Positions 1-9,009 of a DNA stretch of 64,000 bases are shown here, one piece after another; position 1 is the first letter of the stretch, and every line of letters starts with the position of its first letter. Location of the stretch: contig NZ_PGES01000001.1 in NCBI RefSeq assembly GCF_002797895.1, positions 558,001 to 622,000 on the forward strand, given 5' to 3'. The notes under the pieces are model-generated. The model did no database searches. It saw only the letters and a program-made list of their open reading frames with translations, and was not told where the DNA came from. A program made the position numbers and the translations under genes. This DNA comes from Janthinobacterium sp. 67. Lineage in GTDB: Bacteria; Pseudomonadota; Gammaproteobacteria; Burkholderiales; Burkholderiaceae_D.

Positions 1-242
1 TAACGTCCCACGCACAGGCTTTGCTGTCCGCTGTCATATTTCACGAGCGAGCCGACGCCGAAACAGGAAGCGCGCCCGATGTAGAAGTGGCCGTTTTCCG
101 GCTCCTGGTCCAGCCAGTCGCGGAAAAATTGATGGGGCAGGGTGCTGATGGCGCCATCCGCGTAGCTTAGTACCGTGAATTGCGCCGACCAGGCATGGTT
201 CTCCGCCACGCCAGAGAAATTGGTTTCGGTGGAAATATGCAT
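1..242 (-). CDS. Hexapeptide-repeat acyltransferase, N-terminal part (cut by window edge)
   Basis: Eighty codons are visible, beginning MHISTETNFSGVAENHAW and leaving the window at its left edge. The segment HFYIGRASCFGVGSLVKYDSG looks like the first coils of a left-handed beta-helix acyltransferase of the CatB/xenobiotic-acyltransferase type. Its ATG overlaps the TGA of the aminotransferase upstream (TGATG), so the two are probably translated together. The neighbour suggests acylation of a nucleotide-linked amino sugar. Only the N-terminus is seen, so the family is tentative and no catalytic histidine is visible. Confidence 0.55.
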   Translation of the reverse strand, partial: MHISTETNFSGVAENHAWSAQFTVLSYADGAISTLPHQFFRDWLDQEPENGHFYIGRASCFGVGSLVKYDSGQQSLCVGR

Positions 243-1396
243 CAGGCGATGTTCCGTATTAATTCTTGTTGCAGCGCTGGGGCGGCGATCATGGCGATAA
301 TGGTGTCCACGGTTGCCATCTCCAGATCCGGGTAGATGGGCAGGCAGATCACTTGCGATGACGCCAGCCGCGCCACGGGCAGGTTGGCGTGCGCCGCGGA
401 CGGCATGCCGCGGTACATGGGGAAGTCGCTGATGAGCGGGTAAAAATAGCGGCGCGCATAGATATCCTGGTCGCGCAGCAGCTGGAACAGGGCGTCGCGC
501 GACAGCGGGTAGCCTGGGCCGACCAGGATGGGAAAATACGCATTGTTGGCGGCTTCGGCATCCCCTTGCTGCACGCAGGTAATGCCATTGATGCCGGCCA
601 GCTGCTGGCGGTAATGGGCATCGATCGCCTTGCGTTTCTGGCGCGCGCCGTCGATGCCCTTGAGTTGCAGCAAGCCGAAGGCGGCATTGATCTCGCTCAT
701 CTTGCCATTGATGCCGGCGGCCACGACCGTAACTTCATCGACGAAGCCGAAGTTTTTCAGATGGTCGATGCGTTGCTTGGTCTTGGCGTCGGGACAGACG
801 ATGGCGCCGCCTTCGAAGGTGTTGAAGATCTTGGTGGCGTGAAAGCTGATCACGGAAAGGTCGCCGTGATTGAGCACGCTGCCGCCCCGATGGCGCACGC
901 CGAACGCATGCGCCGCATCGTAGATCACCTTCAGGTTGTAGTTGTCGGCAATTTTCTCGATGGCTTCGATGTCGCATGGCCGGCCATAGCAATGCACGGG
1001 CATGATGGCGGTGGTCTGCGGCGTGATGGCCGCCTCGATTTTGCCCGGGTCGAGGTTCAGGCTGTGCGGCTCGATGTCGGCAAAGACGGGCTTGATGTTG
1101 TTCCACAGCAGCGAATGGGCGGTGGCGACAAACGAATAAGGCGTCGTGATCACTTCGCCATTGATGCGCAGCGCCTGCAGGGCCGTCATCAAGGCCAAGG
1201 TGCCATTGGCGAACAGGCAGATGTGTTTCACGCCCAGGTAGTCGCACAGCGCCTGTTCCAGCTGCTGGTGGAACGGGCCGCCATTGGTCAGGATCTTGTT
1301 GTTCCAGATCGTCTCCAGGTACGGCAGGAAATCTTCCAGCGGCGGCAGCAGCGGCTGGGTCACATAGACTGGTTTGTTTTTTTGAGCGCTCATCAT
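242..1396 (-). CDS. DegT/DnrJ/EryC1-family sugar aminotransferase
   Basis: A 384-residue PLP enzyme of the fold type I sugar-aminotransferase family, which transfers an amino group to a keto sugar nucleotide for surface polysaccharide, LPS or protein glycans. Visible signatures are the N-terminal TNGGPFHQQLEQAL, the cofactor-aspartate region IYDAAHAFGV, and the internal-aldimine lysine in SFHATKIFNTFEGG. Two adjacent ATGs (1396 and 1393) could be the start. Using 1396 gives a classic ATGA overlap with the stop of the TPR glycosyltransferase gene upstream. FdtB-type 3-amino-sugar enzymes are a plausible subfamily because an acyltransferase follows, but the exact sugar cannot be read from sequence. 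Confidence 0.88.
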   Translation of the reverse strand: MMSAQKNKPVYVTQPLLPPLEDFLPYLETIWNNKILTNGGPFHQQLEQALCDYLGVKHICLFANGTLALMTALQALRINGEVITTPYSFVATAHSLLWNNIKPVFADIEPHSLNLDPGKIEAAITPQTTAIMPVHCYGRPCDIEAIEKIADNYNLKVIYDAAHAFGVRHRGGSVLNHGDLSVISFHATKIFNTFEGGAIVCPDAKTKQRIDHLKNFGFVDEVTVVAAGINGKMSEINAAFGLLQLKGIDGARQKRKAIDAHYRQQLAGINGITCVQQGDAEAANNAYFPILVGPGYPLSRDALFQLLRDQDIYARRYFYPLISDFPMYRGMPSAAHANLPVARLASSQVICLPIYPDLEMATVDTIIAMIAAPALQQELIRNIA

Positions 1397-4300
1397 AATC
1401 CGATCGGCGGGTTGGGCACGGCCACGGGTGCTTCGAATGAGACGGGCGGCAAGCCTTCGCACCAGCGCTGCCAGACGATGCGTAAGCCGTTTTCCAAACC
1501 TTCCGTGATCAGCTTGGGTTTGCCCAGGACGGAGCGTTCCAGGCGGTGCCGCATGCTGAAGCGGTAGGCGCCCAGCAACATGGGGTTGGCTGCCATGGCC
1601 ACGCTCTTGCGCACGAGATCGTCTTCGTCGGTAGCGATGAAGTCATCGAGTTCGACCTGGCGCATGATCATGTTGCCTGCGCGGCTAGGCATGGTCGGGC
1701 CGGCCGTCGTGAGCGTGGGCACGCCCATCCACAGCGCATGCAGGGTCGTCGTGCTGCCGCAATACGGGAAGGCATCGAGGCAGATGTCGATGCGGTGATG
1801 GATGGCCATGAATTGGGCCATGCCTGTGCGTCCTTCGAAGGTCAGGCGCTCCGGTGCAATGCCTTCTTCCGCAAACCAGGCCGCCAGTTGCGGCGGCGCT
1901 TCCGATTTCGGCATGGCCGCCACGATCATTTTGGCATCGGGGATGGCGCGCAGCACCCGGGCCCAGCGCGCGATGACCTGGCGATTGATTTTATTGGTGC
2001 GGTTGAAGCTGCCAAACGTGATGTAGCCGTTTGTCAATATGGGTGCGGGCTGGATGCTGGGTGCCACCTTGGAAGGCAGGAATGGCACGCAGGCGGGGAG
2101 CAGCAACAGTTTCTCGGAGAACTGGTCGCCCAATGCCTCCGGTGGCGTAAAGAACTTATCGCCCAGATAATAATCGATCGATTGCAGCCCTGTCGTGAGG
2201 GGATAGCCGATCCAGCTTGCCTGGACAGGGGCGGGCCTGGCGGCAAACATGAGCAGCCGATTCTTGCCCGTGTGGCCGGACAAATCGATCAGGATGTCGA
2301 TGCCATCGTCGCGTATCATCTGGCCCAGGTCCGGATCGGACAGGCGCTCTACCTGGCGCCAGTGGGGAATGACTTCCCGCAGGCGTTCCGTGATATCGTC
2401 GTTTTGCGGATTGTTGTGGTAGGCATACAGTGACAATTTGGCGCCATCGGCGATATTTTCCAGTATCGGAATGAGGAAGTGCGGCACCGGATGGTTGTGC
2501 AGGTCGCCCGATACAAAGCCGACTTTCAAGATGCGCAGCGGGTCGCGGATGTTGCTGTGCCCCGCATGTCCTTGCGCGATATGCGTTTCAAAGGTGGCGC
2601 TGAAGCGTTGATGCTCCGCAAAGAGTTGCTGGGGATTGATGTCGGTGCTATGCGACAACAGAAACAGGTAGTTGCTGAACAGGGTTTCCCACAGCGGGCA
2701 GACGGCCAGGCCCTTGCGGCATGCTTCAATGGCTTCTTCTATCCTGCCGATGTTGCTGAAAGTGGCGCTGATGTTGACGTAGGCGTCACGATAGTCGGGA
2801 TTGATTTCCACTGTCTTGTGATAGCATTCCAGCGCCAGCAAAGGCTCGTTCATGAGCACGTAGCAATTGCCGAGCGCAAAGTGAGCGCGATCGAATGTGG
2901 GGTCTATATCGAGCGCGGCCAGATAAGTCTGCTTTGCCAGTTCAAATTGATTCTGTGCCTGCTGTTTCGACCCCAGGTTACATAGTGCCGAAGTGCTTTT
3001 TGGGTTCAATTCCAACGCACGTGCGTAGGCGGCGGTCGCTTCGTCGAACGCCTTCAATTCTTGCAACACAACCCCGACATTGTTATGCGTTTCACTATTG
3101 TCCGGTTCGTACTCAAGTGCGTTGCGGTATGATGTTACGGCTTTCTCGAAGCGCTTGATGGAATTGTAGTAGTCGCCCAGATGTCTGTGTATTGCGGCGT
3201 TCTCAGGCGCTATATCGATGGCCTGTTGAAAGTACTTCAGCGCATTATCCCTGTCCCCGGCAGCTCCGTAGGCGATGGCGAGCTGGGCGTTGATTTGTGC
3301 ATCGTCTGGTTGCAGGTGATACGCACGCGTACAGTACTCGATGGCTGCCGCGTAGTTTTTCTGTTTGCATTGAAGTAAGCCCAGATTGCTTAGCGCCTGG
3401 GGGAAATCGCCATCGAGCGCGATTGCCTGTTCATATGCGGCGATGGCTTCCTCAGCCTTCCCCAGCCACTGAAGCGCGCGTCCCATGTTATTGTGCAGCT
3501 TGGCGTCGTCTGCATGCAAAATGATGCCAGACTGGCAAATTTTCACCGCACTCTCGTACTCTTCAGCCTCATGCAGCGCCGCAGCCAAGTTGGCATGCGC
3601 CGCCGTGGTGTGGGGCGCCAGCTGCAGCACGGCGCGGTAGCTGACAATGGCCGCTTGCCATTGCTTCAGGTCTAGCTGCGCGTTGCCCAGATTCAGATAA
3701 ATTTCCGCGTCGCCCGGCAGCAGGGCCAGCGCGCTTTGATAGCAGGCGATGGCTTCCGCGCTGCGCTGCATGGCTTGCAGTGTATTGCCGAGATTGAAAT
3801 GGCCTTTGGCGTAATCGGGACGCAGCGCCAGGGCTCGCCTGTATGCCTGTTCGGCCTGTTCCAGTTTGCCTTGCGCCTGCAGTGCCGCCGCCAGGTTGCC
3901 GTGCGCCTCGACAAAGTCCGGATTCAATTCCAGTGCGCGGGAATAGCTGTCGATTGCCTGGTCGTACATGCCCCGTTCCTGCCATGCCGTGCCCAGGTTG
4001 CCATGCGCTTCGGCATCGTTTGGCGCCAATTGCACGGTTTTTTGCAGTGCCTCGAAGGCATCCTTGCCCTGTAATTGCAAGGCGGTGCCCAGCACGCTCC
4101 AGGCAAAATCGGAATCGGGATAGCGCTGCGTCAGGGCGCGGCTGGCCGCTTCGAGTTCCGCATGGTGGCCGGCCTGATACAGCTCAATGACGTGGTGGGT
4201 TTCCTGCGCTGTTGGCGTGCTGGCGATGGCCGTCTCGATACGGCTGCGCAAGCTTTGCGACTGTTCGTTGTCGAGACCGCGCGCGATGGCCGCCGTGACG

Positions 4301-4602
4301 ATCTCCAGCGCCTGTTCGCGTTCGCCCGCCTTGAGCAAGCCATCCGCATATGACAGCCAGAACTGGCCTTCATCGGGATTGACCGACAGCGCCTTGTGCA
4401 GGTATGGCAAGCCCGCCTGGTATTGCCCCACCTGTCCCGCCAATAAACCCATATTGTGGTTGGCGATGGCGTGATACGGCTGCGCCTGCAAAATCGCCAG
4501 GTAAAGCGCTTCCGCCTCGGCATAACGGCCAGCCTGGTGTTCGGTGATTGCCTGCTGCAATTCGGCGTCGAGGGGCACTGCGGGAAGGGCGTTTGCGTTC
4601 AT
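1393..4602 (-). CDS. TPR-repeat protein with C-terminal GT41 (O-GlcNAc transferase/SPINDLY-like) domain
   Basis: This 1069-residue protein starts MNANALPAVPLDAELQQAI. Residues about 15-640 are many 34-residue TPRs (AxxxLGxxLxxxGxxxEAixxYxxAlxlxPdxxxA). The C-terminus, about 660-1060, is a GT41-type catalytic domain: HPVPHFLIPILE, DILIDLSGHTGKNRLLMFAARPAPVQASWIGYP, ITFGSFNRTNKI and a late FPYCGSTTTLHALWMGVPTLT donor-binding stretch. GT41 enzymes transfer GlcNAc or a similar sugar to Ser/Thr of proteins; in bacteria such proteins often lie in flagellin or surface-protein glycosylation loci. The downstream sugar aminotransferase is coupled by a 4-base overlap. A longer frame opens further upstream, but the chosen ATG starts the conserved TPR region. 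No strong Shine-Dalgarno is visible. Confidence 0.9.
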   Translation of the reverse strand: MNANALPAVPLDAELQQAITEHQAGRYAEAEALYLAILQAQPYHAIANHNMGLLAGQVGQYQAGLPYLHKALSVNPDEGQFWLSYADGLLKAGEREQALEIVTAAIARGLDNEQSQSLRSRIETAIASTPTAQETHHVIELYQAGHHAELEAASRALTQRYPDSDFAWSVLGTALQLQGKDAFEALQKTVQLAPNDAEAHGNLGTAWQERGMYDQAIDSYSRALELNPDFVEAHGNLAAALQAQGKLEQAEQAYRRALALRPDYAKGHFNLGNTLQAMQRSAEAIACYQSALALLPGDAEIYLNLGNAQLDLKQWQAAIVSYRAVLQLAPHTTAAHANLAAALHEAEEYESAVKICQSGIILHADDAKLHNNMGRALQWLGKAEEAIAAYEQAIALDGDFPQALSNLGLLQCKQKNYAAAIEYCTRAYHLQPDDAQINAQLAIAYGAAGDRDNALKYFQQAIDIAPENAAIHRHLGDYYNSIKRFEKAVTSYRNALEYEPDNSETHNNVGVVLQELKAFDEATAAYARALELNPKSTSALCNLGSKQQAQNQFELAKQTYLAALDIDPTFDRAHFALGNCYVLMNEPLLALECYHKTVEINPDYRDAYVNISATFSNIGRIEEAIEACRKGLAVCPLWETLFSNYLFLLSHSTDINPQQLFAEHQRFSATFETHIAQGHAGHSNIRDPLRILKVGFVSGDLHNHPVPHFLIPILENIADGAKLSLYAYHNNPQNDDITERLREVIPHWRQVERLSDPDLGQMIRDDGIDILIDLSGHTGKNRLLMFAARPAPVQASWIGYPLTTGLQSIDYYLGDKFFTPPEALGDQFSEKLLLLPACVPFLPSKVAPSIQPAPILTNGYITFGSFNRTNKINRQVIARWARVLRAIPDAKMIVAAMPKSEAPPQLAAWFAEEGIAPERLTFEGRTGMAQFMAIHHRIDICLDAFPYCGSTTTLHALWMGVPTLTTAGPTMPSRAGNMIMRQVELDDFIATDEDDLVRKSVAMAANPMLLGAYRFSMRHRLERSVLGKPKLITEGLENGLRIVWQRWCEGLPPVSFEAPVAVPNPPIGL

Positions 4603-4875
4603 GGGCGGGCGGAAGTTGAAGTATTTAGCAGAGGGAATTGTAACTGGTGGAAGTGCCTCTGAGAAACTTTCCAGGTGGAATTTATCCAGGAATGCTGTCG
4701 CAATGCAAACTTGGTGTTGCTGGCAGGTCAAAGCGTGGGGAAAAGTGGCTGTTTTAAAAACCTTGCCGCCGGCTGGACGGGATATCTAGCGCCGGGCTGC
4801 TGGTATGATGCCTGGGATTGGCGCCGTCCTTGCGGGATGGCCGCTGCCCGGTATCGTTCACTTTTCAGCTCAGAT

Positions 4876-5538
4876 ATGCAAAACATTTTAATCATTGGCT
4901 CATCCGGCCACGCGAAGGTCGTCATCGACGTCGTCGAACGGCAGGGGCTCTTTCGTATCGCCGGCTTGATCGATGCGTTCCGGACGGTGGGCGAGGAAAC
5001 CTCGGGTTATCGCGTCCTGGGCGCCGAGTCCGATCTGCCGGCCTTGGTGGAGCAGCTGGCCGTGGCAGGAGTGCTGGTGGCCATCGGCGATAACTTCGTG
5101 CGGGCAAGCGTGACAGCCCGCGTGGCGGCGCTGTGCCCGCAACTGCCATTCGTCAGCGCCGTGCATCCGCAGGCAAGTGTCGCCAGGACCGTGCGCATCG
5201 GCGCGGGCAGCGTGGTGATGGCGGGGGCGGTGATCAATCCCGGCAGCGACGTCGGGCACGGTTGTATCGTCAATACGCGTGCCTCGCTCGATCACGATTC
5301 CGTGATGGAAGCATTTTCCAGCTTGGCGCCTGCTGCCGCGACGGGCGGCGGCTGCTTCATCGGCACGTGCAGCGCCCTGGGGATGGGCGCCTTGCTGCTG
5401 CAGCGCGTGCGCATAGGCAGTCACTGCGTGGTCGGTGCCGGTGCCGTCGTGACACGGCCCGTGGCCGACCTGTGCGTCAGTTATGGTACGCCGGCAAAAA
5501 CGATACGCAGCCGGGTGGCCAGCGACAAGTATCTGTAA
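4876..5538 (+). CDS. NeuD/PglD-like sugar O/N-acetyltransferase
   Basis: A 220-residue protein starting MQNILIIGSSGHAKVVIDVV. The N-terminal Rossmann-like half (GSSGHAK, then GLIDAF and the ESDLPALV segment) is followed by a left-handed beta-helix of hexapeptide repeats. The presumed catalytic histidine lies in NTRASLDHDSV. These enzymes acetylate amino sugars (PglD on UDP-4-amino sugars, NeuD in sialic acid pathways). It points away from the GT41 gene, with 273 bases between them, and probably belongs to the same glycan system. An upstream in-frame extension exists, but the conserved protein begins at this ATG. Confidence 0.85.
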   Translation: MQNILIIGSSGHAKVVIDVVERQGLFRIAGLIDAFRTVGEETSGYRVLGAESDLPALVEQLAVAGVLVAIGDNFVRASVTARVAALCPQLPFVSAVHPQASVARTVRIGAGSVVMAGAVINPGSDVGHGCIVNTRASLDHDSVMEAFSSLAPAAATGGGCFIGTCSALGMGALLLQRVRIGSHCVVGAGAVVTRPVADLCVSYGTPAKTIRSRVASDKYL

Positions 5539-5594
5539 GGGGATGGCCGCCGCTGCGGAGCAGCGCTACCGCTGCGGCATGCCCCCAAACGGGA

Positions 5595-7271
5595 TTACAT
5601 ATTCGGATAGTTCGGCCCGCCGCCGCCTTCCGGCGTGACCCACACGATGTTCTGCGTCGGGTCCTTGATGTCGCAGGTCTTGCAGTGCACGCAGTTCTGC
5701 GCATTGATCTGCAGGCGTTCGGCGCCGTCGTCGTTCTTCACGAACTCGTACACGCCGGCGGGACAGTAACGCGCTTCCGGACCCGCATACGTGGCCAGGT
5801 TGACGTCGACGGGCACGCTGGCGTTCTTTAACGTCAGGTGGATGGGCTGGTCTTCCGCGTGGTTCGTGTTCGAGATGAACACGGACGACATCTTGTCGAA
5901 GGTCAGCTTGCCATCGGGTTTCGGATACACGATGGGTTTCGACTGTGCCGCCGGTTTCAGGCATTCGTGGTCGCCGTGCGAGTGGTGCAGGGTCCACGGC
6001 GCCTTGCCGCGGAAGATCAGCTGGTCGATGCCCGTCATCAGGCTGCCCAGGTACAGGCCTTTCGACAGCCATGGCTTGACGTTGCGCGCCACGTGCAGTT
6101 CTTCATGCAGCCAGGATTGTTCGAAGGCGACAGGGTAGCTCGTCAGTTCGTCGTGCTGGCGCTGTTCGCCCAGCGCGCCGAAGGCCGCGTCCGCCGCCAG
6201 CATGCCGCTCTTGATGGCCGCGTGGCTGCCCTTGATGCGGCTCATGTTCAAAAAGCCCGCATCGCAGCCGATCAGCGCGCCGCCGGCAAACACCAGTTTC
6301 GGCAACGATTGCAGGCCGCCGGCCGCGATCGCGCGCGCGCCGTACGAGATGCGCTTGCCGCCTTCGAAGAACTTGCGGATTTCCGGATGCGTCTTATAGC
6401 GCTGGAATTCCTCGTACGGCGACAGGTAGGGGTTTTCGTAGTTCAGCCCAACCACGTAGCCGACCATCACCTGGTTGTTTTCCAAGTGGTACAGGAAGGA
6501 GCCGCCATAGGTTTTCGTGTCCAGCGGCCAGCCGCTCGAGTGGATCACCAGGCCCGGCTTGTGCTGGGCCGGGTCGATTTCCCACAATTCCTTGATGCCG
6601 ATGCCGTACGATTGCGGGTCCTTGCCGGCGTTCAAGTCATACTTGGCCATCAATTGCTTGCCCAGGTGGCCGCGCGCGCCTTCGGCGAACAGGGTGTACT
6701 TGGCGTGCAATTCCATGCCCAGCTGGAAGTCGGGACCCGGTTCGCCGTCGCGCTTGACGCCCATGTTGCCGGTCGCCACGCCTTTCACGGAGCCGTCGTC
6801 GTTATAGAGGATTTCCGCGGCAGGGAAGCCCGGGAAGATTTCCACGCCCAGGTTTTCCGCCTGCTGGCCCATCCAGCGCACCACATTGCCCAGCGAGACG
6901 ATGTAGTTGCCATGGTTTTCAAAGCAGGCCGGCACGGCGAAGCCTGGGGTTTTATACGCCTTCGTTTCGGTCAGGAACAGGATGCGGTCTTCCGTCACTT
7001 CCGTGTTCAGGGGCGCGCCCAGTTCTTTCCAGTTCGGGATCAGTTCCGTGAGCGCTTTCGGGTCCATGATGGCGCCCGACAGGATGTGCGCACCCAGTTC
7101 GCCGCCTTTTTCCAGCACGCAGACGGACACTTCCTGGCTCTTTTCAGCGGCCAGCTGCTTCAGGCGGATCGCGGCCGCCAGGCCTGCGGGGCCGCCGCCC
7201 ACGATGACCACGTCATACTCCATGGTCTCGCGCGGTCCGTACTGTTCAACTAAGTTATTAGGCTGTGTCAT
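5595..7271 (-). CDS. Electron transfer flavoprotein-ubiquinone oxidoreductase
   Basis: A 558-residue enzyme that passes electrons from reduced ETF (fatty-acid and amino-acid oxidation) to ubiquinone at the inner membrane. The N-terminus has the FAD dinucleotide motif VVIVGGGPAGLAAAIRLKQ. The middle contains the GGxxGCDAGFLNMSRIKGSHAA region. The C-terminus holds the 4Fe-4S cluster cysteines: CPAGVY, then NCVHCKTCDIKDP. Length and domain order match the family. It is divergent from the SDR gene at 7523, with a 250-base shared upstream region, and lies near scoAB, so the area looks like a lipid/ketone catabolism locus. Confidence 0.95.
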   Translation of the reverse strand: MTQPNNLVEQYGPRETMEYDVVIVGGGPAGLAAAIRLKQLAAEKSQEVSVCVLEKGGELGAHILSGAIMDPKALTELIPNWKELGAPLNTEVTEDRILFLTETKAYKTPGFAVPACFENHGNYIVSLGNVVRWMGQQAENLGVEIFPGFPAAEILYNDDGSVKGVATGNMGVKRDGEPGPDFQLGMELHAKYTLFAEGARGHLGKQLMAKYDLNAGKDPQSYGIGIKELWEIDPAQHKPGLVIHSSGWPLDTKTYGGSFLYHLENNQVMVGYVVGLNYENPYLSPYEEFQRYKTHPEIRKFFEGGKRISYGARAIAAGGLQSLPKLVFAGGALIGCDAGFLNMSRIKGSHAAIKSGMLAADAAFGALGEQRQHDELTSYPVAFEQSWLHEELHVARNVKPWLSKGLYLGSLMTGIDQLIFRGKAPWTLHHSHGDHECLKPAAQSKPIVYPKPDGKLTFDKMSSVFISNTNHAEDQPIHLTLKNASVPVDVNLATYAGPEARYCPAGVYEFVKNDDGAERLQINAQNCVHCKTCDIKDPTQNIVWVTPEGGGGPNYPNM

Positions 7272-7522
7272 GGTCTCGATTGTTAGTCACTAAATGGGTG
7301 GGGGATGAATCTTCGAATAAATTTAAGCACGAGTGTGCTTGTTTTTGGCGAGGATTGCAACTTTGGCGCCATTTTGCGTGACATTGCCCCTCGCCGCAAT
7401 CTAAATCCGGCCATTTTGTGTAATGATGGCGTTTACCTTGGCTCAAGCGTGGCGCAGGGTATTTTGCCCCTGTGCCAGTGGCACGGCGTAAAGTGTTATC
7501 TAAAATAAAACAGGAGTAGCTC

Positions 7523-8299
7523 GTGGGCATAGAAGTCAATTTCGAGGGCAAGATTGCCCTGATTACCGGCGCATCGAGCGGCCTCGGCGCGCGCTTTGCG
7601 AAAGTGCTGGCACAGGCCGGCGCGCAGGTCGTGCTGGCGTCGCGCCGCACCGAACGCCTGAAGGAATTGCGGGCCGAAATCGAAGCCGATGGCGGCGCCG
7701 CGCACGTGGTGTCGCTCGACGTGACCGACTTCGCCAGCATCAAGTCGGCCATCGCGCATGCGGAAACAGAAGCGGGCCCCATCGATATCCTCGTCAACAA
7801 TTCCGGTGTCTCTACCACGCAACGCCTGGTCGACGTCACGCCCGAAGATTACTCGTTCGTGATGGACACCAATCTGCGCGGATCGTTCTTCGTGGCCCAG
7901 CAAACGGCCAAGCGCATGATCGCGCGCGCCAAGGGCGACCCGAAAAAACAGCACCGCATCATCAATATCGCCTCGATGGCGGGCTTGCAGGTGCTGCCGC
8001 AGATCGGCGTGTATTGCATGAGCAAGGCGGGCATGGTGCACATGACGCGCGCCATGGCCGTGGAGTGGGGCAAGTACGGCATCAACACGAACGCCATCTG
8101 CCCCGGCTATATTTCCACGGAAATCAATGAAGATTACTTTGCCACCGAGCAGGGCAAGAAGCTGATCGAAATGCTGCCGAATAAACGTCCGGGCAAGCCG
8201 GAAGACCTCGACGGCCTGCTGTTGCTGCTGGCGGGCGAGGATTCGCATTTCATCAACGGCGCCATCATCTCCGCAGACGGTGGCATGAGTACCTTCTAG
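7523..8299 (+). CDS. Short-chain dehydrogenase/reductase (SDR)
   Basis: A 258-residue classical SDR oxidoreductase. It starts with GTG at 7523, 7 bases after an AGGAG Shine-Dalgarno. The Rossmann motif is TGASSGLG, the structural motif NNSGVS stands in place of the usual NNAG, the catalytic serine is in NIASMAG, and the Tyr-Lys pair is YCMSK. CPGYISTEI is the usual cofactor-loop proline-glycine region. Substrate cannot be assigned; a 3-hydroxyacyl or ketone substrate would fit the neighbours. Its TAG stop shares CTAG with the stop of the convergent regulator gene. Confidence 0.9.
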   Translation: MGIEVNFEGKIALITGASSGLGARFAKVLAQAGAQVVLASRRTERLKELRAEIEADGGAAHVVSLDVTDFASIKSAIAHAETEAGPIDILVNNSGVSTTQRLVDVTPEDYSFVMDTNLRGSFFVAQQTAKRMIARAKGDPKKQHRIINIASMAGLQVLPQIGVYCMSKAGMVHMTRAMAVEWGKYGINTNAICPGYISTEINEDYFATEQGKKLIEMLPNKRPGKPEDLDGLLLLLAGEDSHFINGAIISADGGMSTF

Positions 8300-8862
8300 C
8301 GCTGCAGCTGCAGCCCCACCAGCTTGTGCACGAGCTCCGACGATGTCGATGCGGCGAACTTGCGCATCAGCTTGGCGCGGTGCATTTCCACCGTGCGGGG
8401 GCTGAGGTCGATCTGGCGGGCGATGACCTTGCTGGTCTTGCCTTCCACCAGCAGGGCGGCGATTTCGCGCTCGCGCGGCGTCAGCTCCGCCGTCACGGGA
8501 CGTTTCTCGCTGACATCCTCGAACGTCCAGATGCCCGGCCCCAGCGGTTCCTGCGGCAGCATGGCGTGGCCCGTGACGTGGCACCAGAACAATTCACCAT
8601 TACTGCGGCGCATGATGCGCTCGTCCGAATAGCGTCCCCTGGCGTTCATGATGGGGATGATGCGGTCACCGGTGCGCAGGAATTCGTCGTGCGTGGGGTA
8701 GAGTACTTCGAAGGACTGGTCGTCGAGCTGGGCGCGCGCATAGCCGAACATGGCCGCCAGCGCTTCGTTGCAGCTGCGCATGATACGGTTTTCCGACATG
8801 CACATGCCCACGGGCGCGTGCAGGAAGATGCTTTCATAATCGATGGCTGACGCGGCGTTCAT
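8296..8862 (-). CDS. PAS domain-LuxR-type transcriptional regulator
   Basis: A 188-residue protein. Residues about 8-125 form a PAS sensor (IFLHAPVGMCMSENRIMRSCNEALAAMFGY, ending GIWTFEDVSEKR). Residues about 128-185 form a LuxR/FixJ helix-turn-helix (LTPREREIAALLVEGKTSKVIARQIDLS, then RTVEMHRAKLMRKF). It is cytoplasmic with no receiver domain. It is transcribed away from scoAB, and the 147-base gap between them carries a TGAGTC-containing palindrome, so control of the CoA-transferase operon is a reasonable inference. The ligand of the PAS domain is unknown. Confidence 0.88.
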   Translation of the reverse strand: MNAASAIDYESIFLHAPVGMCMSENRIMRSCNEALAAMFGYARAQLDDQSFEVLYPTHDEFLRTGDRIIPIMNARGRYSDERIMRRSNGELFWCHVTGHAMLPQEPLGPGIWTFEDVSEKRPVTAELTPREREIAALLVEGKTSKVIARQIDLSPRTVEMHRAKLMRKFAASTSSELVHKLVGLQLQR

Positions 8863-8960
8863 CTGATACGTATCACTCTCACAGGGGGATTGCCGGCACG
8901 GCGCCGGTAGTTCTACGGTATTGTACTTTCCACTCGCGTATTTTATGCTGAGTCGCTGCC

Positions 8961-8975
8961 TGAGTCATGGACTCA
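8961..8975. promoter_or_regulatory. Operator-like palindrome between the PAS-LuxR gene and scoA
   Basis: TGAGTC-ATG-GACTCA is a perfect inverted repeat with 6-base arms, 35 bases before the scoA start. A further TGAGTC lies at 8949-8954 in direct orientation, 12 bases away. It sits in the divergent promoter region and is a candidate site for the PAS-LuxR regulator. Binding is inferred only. Confidence 0.35.
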
Positions 8976-9009
8976 AGACCTAAGCTTAACAAAAGATAGA
9001 GGGACACCC

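Noticed and set aside
7325..7346. Terminator AAGCAC-GAGT-GTGCTT followed by T5 on the plus strand
   Set aside because: It lies in a divergent promoter region with no plus-strand gene upstream that it could end; probably incidental or part of the ETF-QO leader.
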